The translations under genes were made by a program, and so were the position numbers. Positions 31,601 through 40,929 of a stretch of DNA of 64,000 nt are shown in pieces; position 1 is the stretch's first letter; each line of letters starts with the position of its first letter. The DNA comes from Heliocidaris erythrogramma. Lineage: Eukaryota > Echinodermata > Echinoidea > Camarodonta > Echinometridae. The stretch is from positions 42,975,663 to 43,039,662 of the forward strand of contig CM046855.1 in assembly GCA_025617745.1 (NCBI GenBank), in the 5' to 3' direction. The notes below the pieces were generated by a model. That model was not told the origin of the DNA. It was given only the letters and a program-made list of their open reading frames with translations, and did not search any database.

Positions 31601-34410
31601 TGTGGAGAGAATAGTAGTTTCGAATTGTTCCATGAAGAGATTAGCTATAACTGGGGAGAGTGGCGAGCCCATGGGGGCACCTTCTGATTGGTTGTAGTAC
31701 TTATCCCGCCACTGGAAGCTGGTGGAGGTAAGGCATAGGAGAAGAAGGTCATATATCTGTTGGGGAGATAGTGGGGTTCTGTCCTGGAGATCAGTGTCAT
31801 GTTGTAATCTAGTTCTGGTGATGTCGCACGCTTCCTGAATGGGGATGCTGGTAAATAAAGAGTCAACATCAAAACTAACTAGTATGTCTGTGGAGTTGAG
31901 CTTGATGTCATTGATGATTGTGGTGAAGTGATGAGAATTGCGGACATGATGTTGTGACTGACCGGTGAGGGGTTGAAGGATGTGTGCGAGATGTTTAGCA
32001 AGATTGTAGGTGGGGGAACCACGTGAGGACACAATCGGGCGGAGAGGAATGTCTGGTTTGTGAATTTTTGGTAGACCAAAGAACACTGGGCAGGAGCTGG
32101 AGGAAGGAAGAAGAAAACGATAAACTCGTGGAGGGAACAGGCCAAGTTTATTGAGCGAACGAAGTTTGTCAGTGACCCGTCGTTTGATGTTGAGTGTCGG
32201 GTCTCTCTTGACTTCGGTGTAAGAACCTGTGGATAAAATATCAGAGATCTTATGGTTGTAGTCCGTGCGGTCCATGACGACCGTGGCGTTGCCCTTATCT
32301 GCGGAAAGAATGTGAATAGAGCGGTCAGTGCGAAGAGCACGCAGGGCGGTGGTCTCCTGTTTGGATAGATTAGGTTTGGGGGGTTTTGCTGTGGAAAGAA
32401 TGTTTTTTTTTTTTTTTTTTCTCTCCACAGCCTTTCACAACATTTATTATTAGTATACTTAGTATACTTATTAGTATTCTGTTGTCAATATTTCACCTTT
32501 TCCATATGTATGTTTTAACCTTAATTCCTTTCCTCAACAGGATGCCATGTTTCTCTCCACAGATTACCTACGGTCCCAATCCCCCCTTTTGTTTCCAGCT
32601 TATCCAGACGGTTAATTGATTTCTTAGTCCTATTGTTCACTTGTTTTCATTGTTTCTTTTCAACGCAGGATTCGTTTGATGTCACTTATCCTTTCAATGC
32701 AGGTACCTTGATGTTATTTATCCTTTCAATGTAGGTACTTTGATATTACTGTTACTATTTCTTTCTATGTTATTTGTTTGCATCCATTTTTTATTTTTAT
32801 TAAGTGAATTGCTGCTTCATATATAAATTCTGCTGATTTATTCGCTCTTCTCATTCTCCTGACGACGGCCAGAGCATTCTGACCGGAACGTGGAGTTATT
32901 CCAACTCACATGGTTGTACCGCAAACCTTTTTTTCTGAATTACAACTTCACCATGCAAACCTTCAAATCCTATAATAATTAAATAGTTTTAAACAATTTT
33001 TTTCTTTCGTTAAAAATGGTGCTGACGCCATTGCTAGTGTTAAGCTATCGATGCACTTTGTTAGGATATCGGTATCGGCTCCTTAATCTGAACAGCGGTG
33101 TTTGAGCTCGATATTAGGAGAATCTCCGCTCTAAACACCAACACCGAGCGTGAAATCACCCATTGTGTCCATAACATTGCTATATTAATAACAAAGGTTC
33201 ATTTTTTATCATATTCAACTATTTTAGTGTCAAACATTTCATTCGTCTAAAGAAATTAAGTTACATCCAAGAATTGTTGAAAACAGTACACCCCACCAAA
33301 AGCAAAAATCTGACATATAATGAAGCCATGTTTAGAAGATGAAATCACTATTTGACTGGCTTGTCTGACTATGACTTACTGCATTTTTACTGCCAATAAA
33401 AAGAATGTGATTTTCCGAGCCTTTTGTTTCACCTCCTGTGTAAATACAATGAAATAAAAAACAAAAAACAAATCAGAATTCAATTAAAAGATTAATCATT
33501 GCAAAAAACTTGGGTATGAATAGTGCAGGACACAACAAGAATACAATTAATACTGCCAGGACTTTTCAGTCTTATAAAACGGTTCACAGAATCATGTGAC
33601 ATAATAGCACTACTCAGAATCAGAATTCAAAGAACAGCATGAATAGACTTCATTTCTAATTAAATAGTCTTAATAAAGAATCTTTCTACAACTGCTCATA
33701 AAAACAGGCGAGGAACAACTTTAGAATACCCCATCACAAAAGGGATCCAGATGTCTGTTGGCTGACTAATGCTTAATCAATGAAGCTAAAATCCAAAGAC
33801 CCAATTTTTTTTTGAGGGGGGGGGGGGGGGGGGGCAAAGTAATTCAATTCCCAACCCCAGCCCTAACCTTAAAACTAACCCTAACCCCATACATGTACAA
33901 GCTTACCTGAAGATATGCTTGTACTCCATAATAGTTTTCATGGGTGAATAGGCTTCAATAGCTTTTGTATGTATCAGCGGGCCTTTTTCCAGTCCAGATC
34001 ATTCATATAAAAATTTATGAGATGAAAATAATTATTTAAAATTTCACTTTCAACTCTGAATCCCCAAATTTGTGGCACAGTATTAAGAGTTGAAAAGTGC
34101 CTAAATCAGGTGATAAAGCAAATTTAAGAAAATTAAATCTTGCTTAGAGCAATTAGGCCCCCGATGTTCTTTTTTTGACTGCTGCAACAGAGAATGTTAG
34201 ACAGAGTCCCACATAGGCCAGGGCCTATGAGTGCCCTAACCCTAACCCTATGCATTGGACATCCATGAGCTTATACCTATTGGTGGGGTATTCTAAAGTT
34301 AATCCAAGGTGTATTTAATTATATAGATTTCCTTACGTTGTTCTTTAGCTTCGGAGGCATGCTTCTTTTCTGCCTCAAGAATAGCGATGTCCCATATTGA
34401 TTTCTCCGTG
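16631..34410 (-). CDS. DYNC2LI1: Cytoplasmic dynein 2 light intermediate chain 1
   Basis: Subunit of dynein-2, the motor for retrograde intraflagellar transport in cilia. Coding exons in order of reading: 34410-34337, 33435-33380, 28630-28526, 23964-23876, 23246-23060, 21801-21733, 21262-21185, 20657-20578, 18781-18708, 18181-18084, 17345-17256, 16717-16631 (stop 16631-16633). All join in phase at AG/GT borders and give 361 codons, close to the roughly 350 residues of the vertebrate protein. Recognised blocks are [14 protein letters not shown], the P-loop [80 protein letters not shown] and [16 protein letters not shown], ending GSGDGTLRL. The exon with the start codon is not certain; one weak candidate is ATG at 34958 with a donor at 34947. 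Large introns are full of transposons, but no exon is visibly damaged. Confidence 0.93.
16860..16935. repeat. Degenerate telomere-like GGGTTA run
   Basis: Short degenerate GGGTTAGGGTT-type copies lie in the last intron of DYNC2LI1. Similar patches occur at 33845-33895, 34233-34255 and 48281-48424. Confidence 0.5.
17716..17962. repeat. Local direct duplication within a DYNC2LI1 intron
   Basis: The block from ACTACATGTATAACTAAAGC to CAAGTCAATCCCAACTTCCT occurs twice, at 17716-17825 and 17835-17962. The copies differ by a short insertion and by the length of an internal T run. Confidence 0.85.
18348..18420. repeat. Small hairpin repeat (CACAAGACCAACA)
   Basis: CACAAGACCAACA near 18356 is inverted as TGTTGGTCTTGTG near 18403. 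The motif TACAGCCCACAAGACCAACA also starts the MITE-like repeat at 24708, so both belong to one small family. Confidence 0.6.
19267..20045. mobile_element. TIR element bounded by a 13-bp direct repeat
   Basis: The exact sequence CCAGAAGATTTAT flanks both ends (19254-19266 and 20046-20058). Just inside, the left end (AGGCAATGTGCTGCTCC and onward to CACCCGTCAACG) is matched in inverse by the right end over more than 100 bp with differences. The interior is short and has no recognised transposase. A 13-bp duplication is unusual for cut-and-paste families, so the repeat may be a shared terminal motif instead. Confidence 0.65.
20099..20492. mobile_element. Foldback MITE (about 394 bp)
   Basis: AGAGTACCGAAGTG at the left end is inverted at the right end, and both arms carry TGACGTCA-type blocks. 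The centre is another strong hairpin (CTAATTAGCCCCATTGAAGT and inverse, near 20250 and 20320). The whole element can fold on itself. AT/TA-rich flanks fit a TA or AT target duplication. It lies in an intron of DYNC2LI1. Confidence 0.85.
22500..22640 (-). mobile_element. tRNA-derived SINE remnant
   Basis: On the minus strand an A-box-like TGGTCTGGTGGTTGCG is followed about 45 bases later by a B-box-like TTTGAATCCCA, the spacing of a tRNA promoter. The arms do not form a clean cloverleaf, and the sequence continues into unrelated DNA, as SINE copies do. It is intronic in DYNC2LI1. Confidence 0.5.
22915..23048 (-). mobile_element. tRNA-derived SINE next to a DYNC2LI1 splice donor
   Basis: The minus strand reads GTGGTATAATGGTTCATTC then GTGGGTTCCAATCTCGATC, resembling the A and B boxes of a tRNA-like head, followed by a tail ending in a CT-rich (GA) microsatellite. 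The head begins about 12 bases beyond the donor site of the exon at 23060-23246. Confidence 0.55.
23414..23622. mobile_element. MITE with 27-bp TIRs
   Basis: AGCCCTGGAAAAAATTATTA (continuing through GACCAAG) is inverted at the right end as CTTGGTCTAATAATATTTTC (continuing through CATGGCT), with two mismatches. The 209-bp element is AT-rich and has no coding content. It is intronic in DYNC2LI1. Confidence 0.8.
23965..28525. other. DYNC2LI1 intron; no gene within
   Basis: Mostly plain AT-rich DNA. At 24708-24868 there is a MITE-like repeat with inverted GCTACAGCCCAC ends. The tandem repeat at 27485-28225 is listed separately. Open frames here are short and unrecognised. Confidence 0.5.
27485..28225. 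repeat. Tandem repeat (about 155-bp unit) rich in TGACCTTTGACCT
   Basis: About four diverged units carry the blocks TTTGACCTACGTA, CCCAAAATCTAATCAGATCG, AAGTTCATACCTCAT and GGTTCTTGAGATATCGCGAG in the same order. The array closes with a GGGACGGACGGACAGAC block and CATAATGCCTCCGACACC, which resembles ends of widespread marine-invertebrate repeats. TGACCTTTGACCT is a direct-repeat-1 half-site pair for nuclear receptors such as RXR and HNF4; the best copy is at 27870-27890. A regulatory role is not shown. Confidence 0.8.
28685..28836. mobile_element. MITE, CAGGGCCCCGTTTCAT family
   Basis: The 5' end CAGGGCCCCGTTTCATAAAA pairs with the inverse right end across about 30 bp. Its internal segment TTATAAGCTACTGAAATCCT also occurs in the element at 59029-59166, so they are copies of one family. 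It is intronic in DYNC2LI1. Confidence 0.8.
30419..30690. repeat. Degenerate copies of the Penelope arm motif
   Basis: Two to three diverged copies of GAGAGAAACATGAAATCCTG plus downstream sequence lie between the left inverted arm and the stop of the RT gene. They are related to the arm sequence at 30220-30290. They form the 3' untranslated side of the element. Confidence 0.65.
30692..32428 (-). CDS. Penelope-like RT with GIY-YIG endonuclease
   Basis: An open frame of 578 codons. Reverse-transcriptase motifs are [10 protein letters not shown] (residue 42), [10 protein letters not shown] (116), [12 protein letters not shown] (185), [16 protein letters not shown] (250) and the catalytic RYVDDTF (286). 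A GIY-YIG nuclease follows: [20 protein letters not shown] (477-496), then RIKEHR and the acidic REAIEI (550). The enzyme would cut target DNA and copy the element RNA into it. The N-terminus starts at the very edge of the inverted repeat in a lysine run, so upstream N-terminal sequence may be missing. All core motifs are present and no stop interrupts the frame. Confidence 0.92.
   Translation of the reverse strand: MERKKKKKNILSTAKPPKPNLSKQETTALRALRTDRSIHILSADKGNATVVMDRTDYNHKISDILSTGSYTEVKRDPTLNIKRRVTDKLRSLNKLGLFPPRVYRFLLPSSSSCPVFFGLPKIHKPDIPLRPIVSSRGSPTYNLAKHLAHILQPLTGQSQHHVRNSHHFTTIINDIKLNSTDILVSFDVDSLFTSIPIQEACDITRTRLQHDTDLQDRTPLSPQQIYDLLLLCLTSTSFQWRDKYYNQSEGAPMGSPLSPVIANLFMEQFETTILSTAPYKPTLWPRYVDDTFVIWPHGPEKLNNFQDFLNKHHPSISFSSEAENNNSLPFLDVLITHKPDGSLSHSVYRKPTHTDRYLNFQSFHHPSVKRSVSSSLIRRAHNVCDSTSLDDELKHIKAALVNNGFPPQEIRTSVNNPHATPPTRHISSCTIPFTGHVSHRIQRVLQKANIRVFFSSKHKLHKSLYTHKDTASPDSKPGVYRIPCSCGQVYIGETGRDIKSRIKEHRAHGRLGHYDRSAIINHSVTRDHQINWEDTKLVAPASNWYTRRVREAIEIHKHDTVTQDKGLQISDIWFSLFQ
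33717..34300. mobile_element. TIR element with AACTTTAGAATACCCCA ends
   Basis: AACTTTAGAATACCCCATCA at 33717 and its inverse at the right end pair over about 20 bp. Inside are an 18-base G run (about 33817-33834) and two telomere-like CCCTAA patches. No coding content. It is intronic in DYNC2LI1. Confidence 0.7.
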
Positions 34411-36035
34411 CTGAAAAATTAAATGAAAAAGCACCTGTAATTCTGAATGTTATGAGGGTGGATAAATGTGGCAAAAGAAATAATGAAAGGCATGAACATT
34501 TTAAAAACATGTGCTTGATTTCAAACACTCAGATAATTTTTACTTTATGCAGGTGTGAAATAACATTATTCAATAAACATGATAACAGATAAAGAATAGA
34601 TTCTAGAATGAAAGATGATCCATGTGTGTCCATAGCTAAGCCTAAGCCCAATTTTTGCTCAATGGTAGATTTAGGTCTAGAATCCTCTCATAGTTTAACA
34701 TTAGGCTAACTTTTAGATGATATCTGCTTGGAACAAATCTGTTTTGATTTTTTTTTTTGTACCGAGTTAACCGGCAATCTTGCTCCTCTGAAAATTCTAG
34801 TCTTCACAGGAACACAATTTTTAATATCTTGCCTCCATAGGAAGTCACCACAATATAGCAGTATGGTGTGTGATTTTACTCTACCGGGGGTCATTTCGTC
34901 AAATTAACTCCATGACAGTCATACAGTAACTGTTGTTGGCGATCTACGGAAATGTCATGGACCTGACAAACTGTTTCACAAAGACGTGACAACTGACAAA
35001 GTCCGAGACATTCGCTGATATTGATACTATCGTCGAAAATATATAGTCTTCATCGCAATCCATATGATTTTCAATAAATCACCCAAACAAGTTTCAAGGA
35101 TAAAATTGTTCAAAATGAAGAAATAGAGAAGAATGCTCTTAAAATGTAAAAAAGTATTAAGTCTATATCTAATATACATAATGAATGGTTTTACTTATTG
35201 AACTGAAAGATCTTTAAAGTGAAAAGAAATTTCAGGTTGCTTTTGCAACAGGTGATGCAAAAGTTAGTTTAAGGACACCATAATGTGATAGTTATTGAAA
35301 GGTACTTTATATGTTTAATGTGAAGAAGGATTTTTAGGGTAAATATTGTTTCTCAACTAAACTATATTCTGCAGTCTTTGAAGAAATATTTATTAATCAC
35401 TAAATATTCAAAAACATTTTTAAAGAAGAATTTGGAGAGAAAATACTAAATAAATGCATGAATTTGTGGAATGTATAAAGGTATGGTATGAAAAGACTAT
35501 TAAATCGACTATGGAAAACGATGTGTAGTATCTTATATTTATTTCTATTTTATATATTATATATTTTGGGGTAATTTAAGTTAGATCCATGAGAGCAAAT
35601 AGGCAATTACGTATACGTAGATGAAATAAAAATTGCAAGCAACTTTGAAATGATTTTATTGTTCATATTTAGCAGAGTCATTAATTGTAATCATTTAGAT
35701 TTTCAGAACTTTTTAGCCTTCATGTACTTCTCTCGATATTTCCTCTCACAATATCTTAGCCCGCTCGCTCTCTCTCATTTATCTCCATCTCGCCCATTAT
35801 CTTCTATCTTAAGTTCATTCGAAATATTGCTCACTCACACCCCCCGCCCCCGCCCCCCGATCTCGATCTCGATCTCTCGGGAATTATTCTCGCTCTATGT
35901 CCATTACACAGCAGTAACACCACATGGATTTACACAACTCGATAAAATGTTACCTCAGTATAGACAGAAAAGAAGTTTGACTTTCAATTAATTTTTTGTT
36001 TTGTTTTTTCAGTTGCAAGGTTTCTTTAGCAATGG
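34411..36035. other. Region 5' of the first DYNC2LI1 exon found
   Basis: AT-rich. It should hold the start-codon exon and promoter of DYNC2LI1 if these are not farther upstream. The only in-phase candidate I found is a short ATG exon at 34958-34948 with a weak GTAGAT donor. Near 35.84 kb there is a C-rich patch followed by GATCTC repeats. Confidence 0.35.
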
Positions 36036-36764
36036 CTAGCCATTCTTCCTCAAGGATGCATTTCCCTTTACCTCAGCCAGTCTTTCCTGCTCCACCTGAA
36101 AATGGAAGATACATGCAGAGATATATTATAGGATATGGTATAATTATGGCCAAAAGAAAAGCAGTTCCCTGAAATAAAAAAAATATATTGTTTACAATAA
36201 TTCATAAGGAATGCTCACAACATGATATGTATATTTTATAATGTGAGCCATTTCTCTAAATAATATAAGCATGTAGACACATACCTCTAAAGCTTGCTGT
36301 TGTATTTTGACAAGTTGACCCAACATCTCCAATTTGTCCTTTTCCAATTTCAGCAGCTTCTGCGAAAAGCTTTCACTCTGCCGACGACGCTTTCTCTGCG
36401 GTTGTGGGATTTGTGGACATGGTGGAGCCGTTGATGAGCTGGGCTTGTCCGTATCTACTCCTCCCTCGATACCTTCCAGGGCGGTGATGCCAATGATGTC
36501 AATCACCTTCTTCTCTGTGAGACGATTGTACTTGTTCTTGGTGCATGATTGGTATTTCGACCATTTTGAGTGGACCTCTTCTCCTGTCCTCTCTCCTCCA
36601 GCGACTTCATTGATTTTTACAGCAATCTCATTCCATTTATTCTTCTTTTGCCTCGAAGAACTCAAGTCCTTGAAGCTTGCGAAAAGTAGGTTATGATGCT
36701 CTTCAACCTCCTGAACGAGTAGCTGTAACTCATCCCCGCTGAAACTGGCACGTCGCTTCGCCAT
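36036..36764 (-). CDS. Myb/SANT (trihelix) protein of a Harbinger-type transposon
   Basis: Two exons, 36764-36285 and 36095-36036, join in phase at a GTATGT donor and a TTTTCAG acceptor to give 179 codons. It starts MAKRRASFSGDELQLLVQEV and continues to KKNKWNEIAVKINEVAGGER and EEVHSKWSKYQSCTKNKYNR, the pattern of the trihelix Myb/SANT-like DNA-binding domain. A basic PQRKRRRQSES stretch and a helical tail (KLLKLEKDKLEMLGQLVKIQ then VEQERLAEV) follow. Harbinger transposons carry such a protein as the partner that brings the transposase to the nucleus and the element ends. Its position, head to head with a HARBI1-like transposase, supports this. A domesticated host gene is possible, because this frame is intact. 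Confidence 0.8.
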
Positions 36765-38880
36765 GGTGGATTAAAAACGTTGCAAAAGGAATGCCTCTTA
36801 TATAGCATAGGGCGGATCCTCTCTCTAGATATGCTTTTTTCATTTGCTTGAATAATGGGCTTATATTCCATCAATCAACTTTGATTGATGGAATGTGGGC
36901 GTGTTTCAGTTTCACCTGCAAAATTTTGGAGCTTCTGTTCACATTAACTCCAGTGAAGCAAAAACCGATGGCGCGGCAATTGCAGCACTCGGTGGCATAT
37001 TTAGGCCTGGCCCTGGAAAAGGGTGGGGTAACAATTTGCTAGTTGAGCAATTGGACGCATCGGGGCTGCACAGTTCTTTTATGGTATTCTAATAGCATAG
37101 CAAGGTCAAGCTGAGATCATACAATTATATTCGACAAAAAATATACGCCAAAGGGATGTTCAAGAGCGATATTGTGATGCTCGACCTTTAAATAAGATTT
37201 GTATGACTGTCGCTTTTCTTAATTGCATCATGTGGGGGTATTACCCACACCCCTCCCTTATGACAAAACATTGTCCAATGCACAGAGTGTATGTATTTGC
37301 AATTGGGCATGTATAATTTTTATTTGCATAATCTTTCAACCAATCAGATTGATTGGGATAAGAACTAAAGATCTGAAATACATGCATAAATAGATTATGT
37401 AGATGTGGCACATAACTTTGATCAATATGAACGAGACAAATTTATGTGAGAATTTTTATTTCCCCTCAACAGTTCGGTCTTCTTTGACTGACATACCATA
37501 TTAATTTATGAACCAATCTGTCTGAAAGTGAATTCCAGAACTAAGCTTCCATTTTAATTACGTCATTTCCATGTAGTGAGCAAATAGGTGAATTCTTAGG
37601 TCTTAAAATATACATGTAGGGCTAGTATAAAAGTATTTCCTATTCAAATCTTTGAATTATTTGTTTCATCTATACTTTCACTATTTTATTTATATATTGA
37701 TATGCGTGACAACATTTTGGGGATTTTTAAATAAACTTATGCAATTTCATTGGGACGTACCTCAAGAAGAAAAATCCTGGAACCACTGAAACTTTATAAC
37801 AATTCTTTAGCCTAATACTCTGCGCGCAAATGTTAATGGAATATTTGGTCATCAAACATATAAAGTGAAATACAACAGTGAAATACAACTATGAAATGTA
37901 TTTAAAAATAAAATGCATGAAAAGGAAATATACAGTCTAATTTTATTCACAAATAAGATTGTCTCAGAACATTGCTCCGAAATTCGAATCTCGGTGAAAT
38001 TTCGTAAACTGTTGTAATTAAAAGAGCTAATACCTGGAGTATCTTTAGTGTTTATTCACTCATATCAATTGCCTATTATTATGGCAATCATAAAATTCAT
38101 TACATAATATAGTTATATATTCCAGTGCAGCTGATTGTATATTGGCTTGCATTTTTGCATGTTTATCACTTGCCCATCGCACAGCGCATTAAAATGTATG
38201 TATTTTCTTCTCATCATCATTCATGACTTTCGCGTGCCACGTTATTGGTTGTGACAAAATGCCGGGAATTTAGGGTCATATTGCCCCCACATGAATTTAT
38301 AGGAAAATCATATACATTTCCCCAATCTATATTATAATGAACAACCGTGATAGGCGTACCTATATAATACTTATTCTAATTATAAAGTGTTGACTACTTT
38401 AGTAACAAATTTTGAGGAAAAGTTATAGTTTTCGTTTGGGGAAAGACATGGGGATTGCTCCAAATGAGTTCATTTGTTCTTTATTGCTCGGACAATATAG
38501 TTTTCACACGCAACTACGAATGGAATAAGATAGTAGATCTATTTCTTCATGCAATCTCAATTATAGTTTGATAGTGACATTCGCAGATAGCCTCATGCCT
38601 ATATGCGTACAGTATATGGCGGTCAAAATTATTTGCTTTATTTAGCTCCTCCCTCTTGGATTCTTGACGAGTGCTATGCTGAATATTTTAGACAGAGTGT
38701 TCAACTAATTTATTATCAATCATACATATTTTACTTCAATAGCACGTGTTTATTCAATCAGAGACAGTTGAATGAAAACTTTCGATAAATGCCGAGCCGC
38801 CTTCTCATTTCTTGAATGTCTCTATTTGACTCATACACTATAACTCTAATGTTGTAAAATCAGAGTATATCTAACTGAAA
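36765..38880. other. Shared 5' region between the Harbinger pair
   Basis: 2.1 kb separate the two divergent starts. A small hairpin (CCATCAATCA, inverse TGATTGATGG) lies at about 36868-36891. The rest is AT-rich with no recognised gene. It would be expected to hold the promoters of both transposon genes. Confidence 0.4.
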
Positions 38881-39631
38881 ATGGCTGCGAGTCTCCAAGC
38901 ACATCGAGATGAAATTCGAAGGCAACGGATATTCTGTGATCGAACGAGTCCACTAGAAATATACGATGACCAAGAACTCATTGCAAGATATCGACTTCCT
39001 CGACATTTGATCCTCGAACTTTGTGATCTCCTAGACGAAGTCAAACGGCAGACTCGACGTTCAATGGCATTACCCGTTGCTTTGCAGGTCAGTCTTTTTG
39101 TTTTTATTTATTTACCATTTTTAAAAAGGAAAACACTTCATAAGAACCCAATTATGTCTCTATTTAACATTTTCTCCTTTTTTTCTATTTCAGGTCCCGA
39201 TGGCCTTGCGTGTTTATGCCACTGGTAGCTCTTACATGTATGCTGTCACAGGCGACTTGCAGGGTGTAAGTAAAGCGTCAGTAAGCAGAGCTGTTAGAGA
39301 TATTTCTCGAGTTCTGGTCAGGAAGGCTAACAACTACATCAACTTCCCTAATGACAGGGAATCCCTCCTTCAAGTAAAGTGCGGTTTCAGTGAAATGTGT
39401 GGCATTCCTAACACGCTTGGTGCCGTCGACAGTACGCATGTCCGCATACGATCACCTTCAGTGGATGAGCATCTCTTCGTCAACAGAAAAGGCTACCACT
39501 CTGTTAATGTTCAATGTATCTGCGATTCGCACATGAAATTCTTGAAACAATGCACTGTTAACTATATCGTAAGTATATTCATGTACAACAGTGAAGATAA
39601 TGATATTGTGCATTTAGGCCCAAGTGATTAA
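38881..39631 (+). pseudogene. HARBI1-like transposase, truncated
   Basis: Exon 38881-39087 (MAASLQAHRDEIRRQRIF to ALPVALQ) splices in phase to 39194 onward (VPMALRVYATGSSYMYAVTG). The blocks DLQGVSKASVSRAVRDISRV, NTLGAVDSTHV (first catalytic Asp) and NRKGYHSVNVQCICD match PIF/Harbinger DDE transposases. The similarity stops after CDSHMKF, where the family continues with the second Asp (GSTHD) and later the Glu; neither is found nearby. The gene therefore lacks most of its catalytic core and should be inactive. A GTAAGT donor soon after leaves open a distant last exon, which I could not find. Confidence 0.85.
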
Positions 39632-39856
39632 ATGTTTTGATCTCATCTGAATTATTGTCTGTGGCATTTTCTTGATAACAGATTCTGCGAGATTCAGTAT
39701 AAGTCGGCTATACAGAAAGAATCATAAAGATATATTCAATGAAGGCTAAAATGGTGTGAACGTGTTGAGAAGTATAAAATAAATAGGTAACACGGTAACA
39801 CGTAACACAGGTGCTCGCTCTGTGTATTTTCTCTCCGTGTTACCTATTTATTTCAT

Positions 39857-39887
<31 letters not shown>

Positions 39888-40312
39888 AAGAGAGATATAT
39901 ATACACCTATAGAGAGAGACCATGCATGTGGAGTTATTGAGAGAAGGGGGAAGGAGGAGGAGAAAATTGTGAGGAAGTTGAGAGATAAACAATATTTTTA
40001 TGAGAAATAAAGAAAATTAGAGCGTGAGGGAGGGGGAGATTGATATTTTAAAATGTTTCTGTAAGACAGAGTTGAATGAACATAAAGAAAGTCAGCTTTG
40101 GCTGCATACAATGTAGTCGAAGCCCCTTCTTTTAATACACTTCATATGTACATGTACGTGTATCTCAATATAAAATAAAAACATTCATAAACTACAACAA
40201 ATAAACAATTGAAACACACTCAACTTGATGATACAATCAGTTTGGGGCTAGGAATATAATTGGTTTTAATCTTTAAACTGCAAGCAGTACACAGAGATAC
40301 ACGTAGACTAAC
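39632..40312. other. No gene; 19-bp perfect hairpin and AT microsatellite
   Basis: AAATAAATAGGTAACACGG (ending 39794) is exactly inverted as CCGTGTTACCTATTTATTT (from 39836), enclosing about 41 bp. This is either a minute MITE or a foldback repeat. An (AT)n stretch follows at about 39860-39887, then purine-rich DNA. No gene is recognised. Confidence 0.55.
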
Positions 40313-40470
40313 CAGTGGCAGATCCAGGAATTTGAAATAGGGGTGGCGCCAGCGGAGAGGGAGCGGAGGGTGTGGAAGGGGGTATCTCCCCTTCCACGGT
40401 AAAAATCACAAAACAAAAAAATTAAAGGCGTGGCACGCGCCCTTGGCGCCCCTGCCTGGATCCACCACTG
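40313..40470. mobile_element. hAT-type MITE (CAGTGGCAGATCCAGG)
   Basis: The left end CAGTGGCAGATCCAGG and the right end CCTGGATCCACCACTG pair, and both subtermini carry a GGCGCC block. CTAAC flanks each side (40308-40312 and 40471-40475). The terminal sequence is of the kind seen in hAT-derived small elements of marine invertebrates. No coding content. Confidence 0.8.
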
Positions 40471-40723
40471 CTAACAGAAGTCTCCATAATTATTTCAAAC
40501 GTCCAAAAATATATGAGCAATCATACCTCATAGGGCTGCATGATTCGTCCAATAGGCTACCATACTGAAATTAAAAACCAATAGCCTATAAAGTATTAAA
40601 CTCCAAGGCTATAACTCATCAAATATGATAAGGAAATTCAATGACAGACAAGAATGATATGAGCTTTGAGGTAGATCAATGCTAAGAGTAAGAGATTGAT
40701 GCTTCGCGCAGAATGAGCGTTAA

Positions 40724-40815
40724 AGGCACAATATTGTGAGCCTGTGGGCTCTAGCTTGTCTAACTAGTGTGAAGAAACCTCAACATTTGTGTGGTGTGTA
40801 TACGTGTATCCGGGA
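40724..40815 (+). repeat. CACAATATTGTGAGCCTGTGG repeat, copy 1
   Basis: A block of about 90 bp starting with the palindrome CACAATATTGTG and running to ATTTGTGTG. Its inverse copy lies at 46245-46335. The family is unknown. Confidence 0.65.
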
Positions 40816-40929
40816 AAAAAAAGTCAGTGAGACTGCTTTCAAAATATTACATATTCCTAGTCATTGTTTATTTTTTTAAATTTTTATCTTCATGCTATTA
40901 AGAAATTCTTTTTTTTTTCAGTATTAACA

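Larger units (their letters stand above)
29836..32937 (-). mobile_element. Penelope-like element with inverted terminal repeats
   Basis: A retroelement coding for RT plus a GIY-YIG endonuclease, flanked by two inverted arms of about 530 bp (29836-30371 and about 32403-32937). The arms look identical by eye except for one 7-bp AT-rich unit more in the left arm. Penelope-like elements are known to carry terminal repeats in direct or inverted arrangement. The near identity of the arms and the open coding frame suggest a fairly recent insertion. It sits in the 33380-28630 intron of DYNC2LI1 in the same orientation as the gene. Confidence 0.88.
29009..33161. mobile_element. TIR element split by a Penelope insertion
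   Basis: GGGTGATTTCACCCTCGGTG at 29009 (continuing TTGGTGTTT) is inverted at 33133-33161 with one mismatch. The triplet ATT flanks both sides (29006-29008 and 33162-33164). Removing the Penelope unit at 29836-32937 leaves about 1.05 kb with no transposase recognised, so the host element is non-autonomous. Confidence 0.75.

Noticed and set aside
34890-34895. ATG with a GTAGAG donor as first exon of DYNC2LI1
   Set aside because: Its splice phase (one base left over) would put the next exon out of frame.
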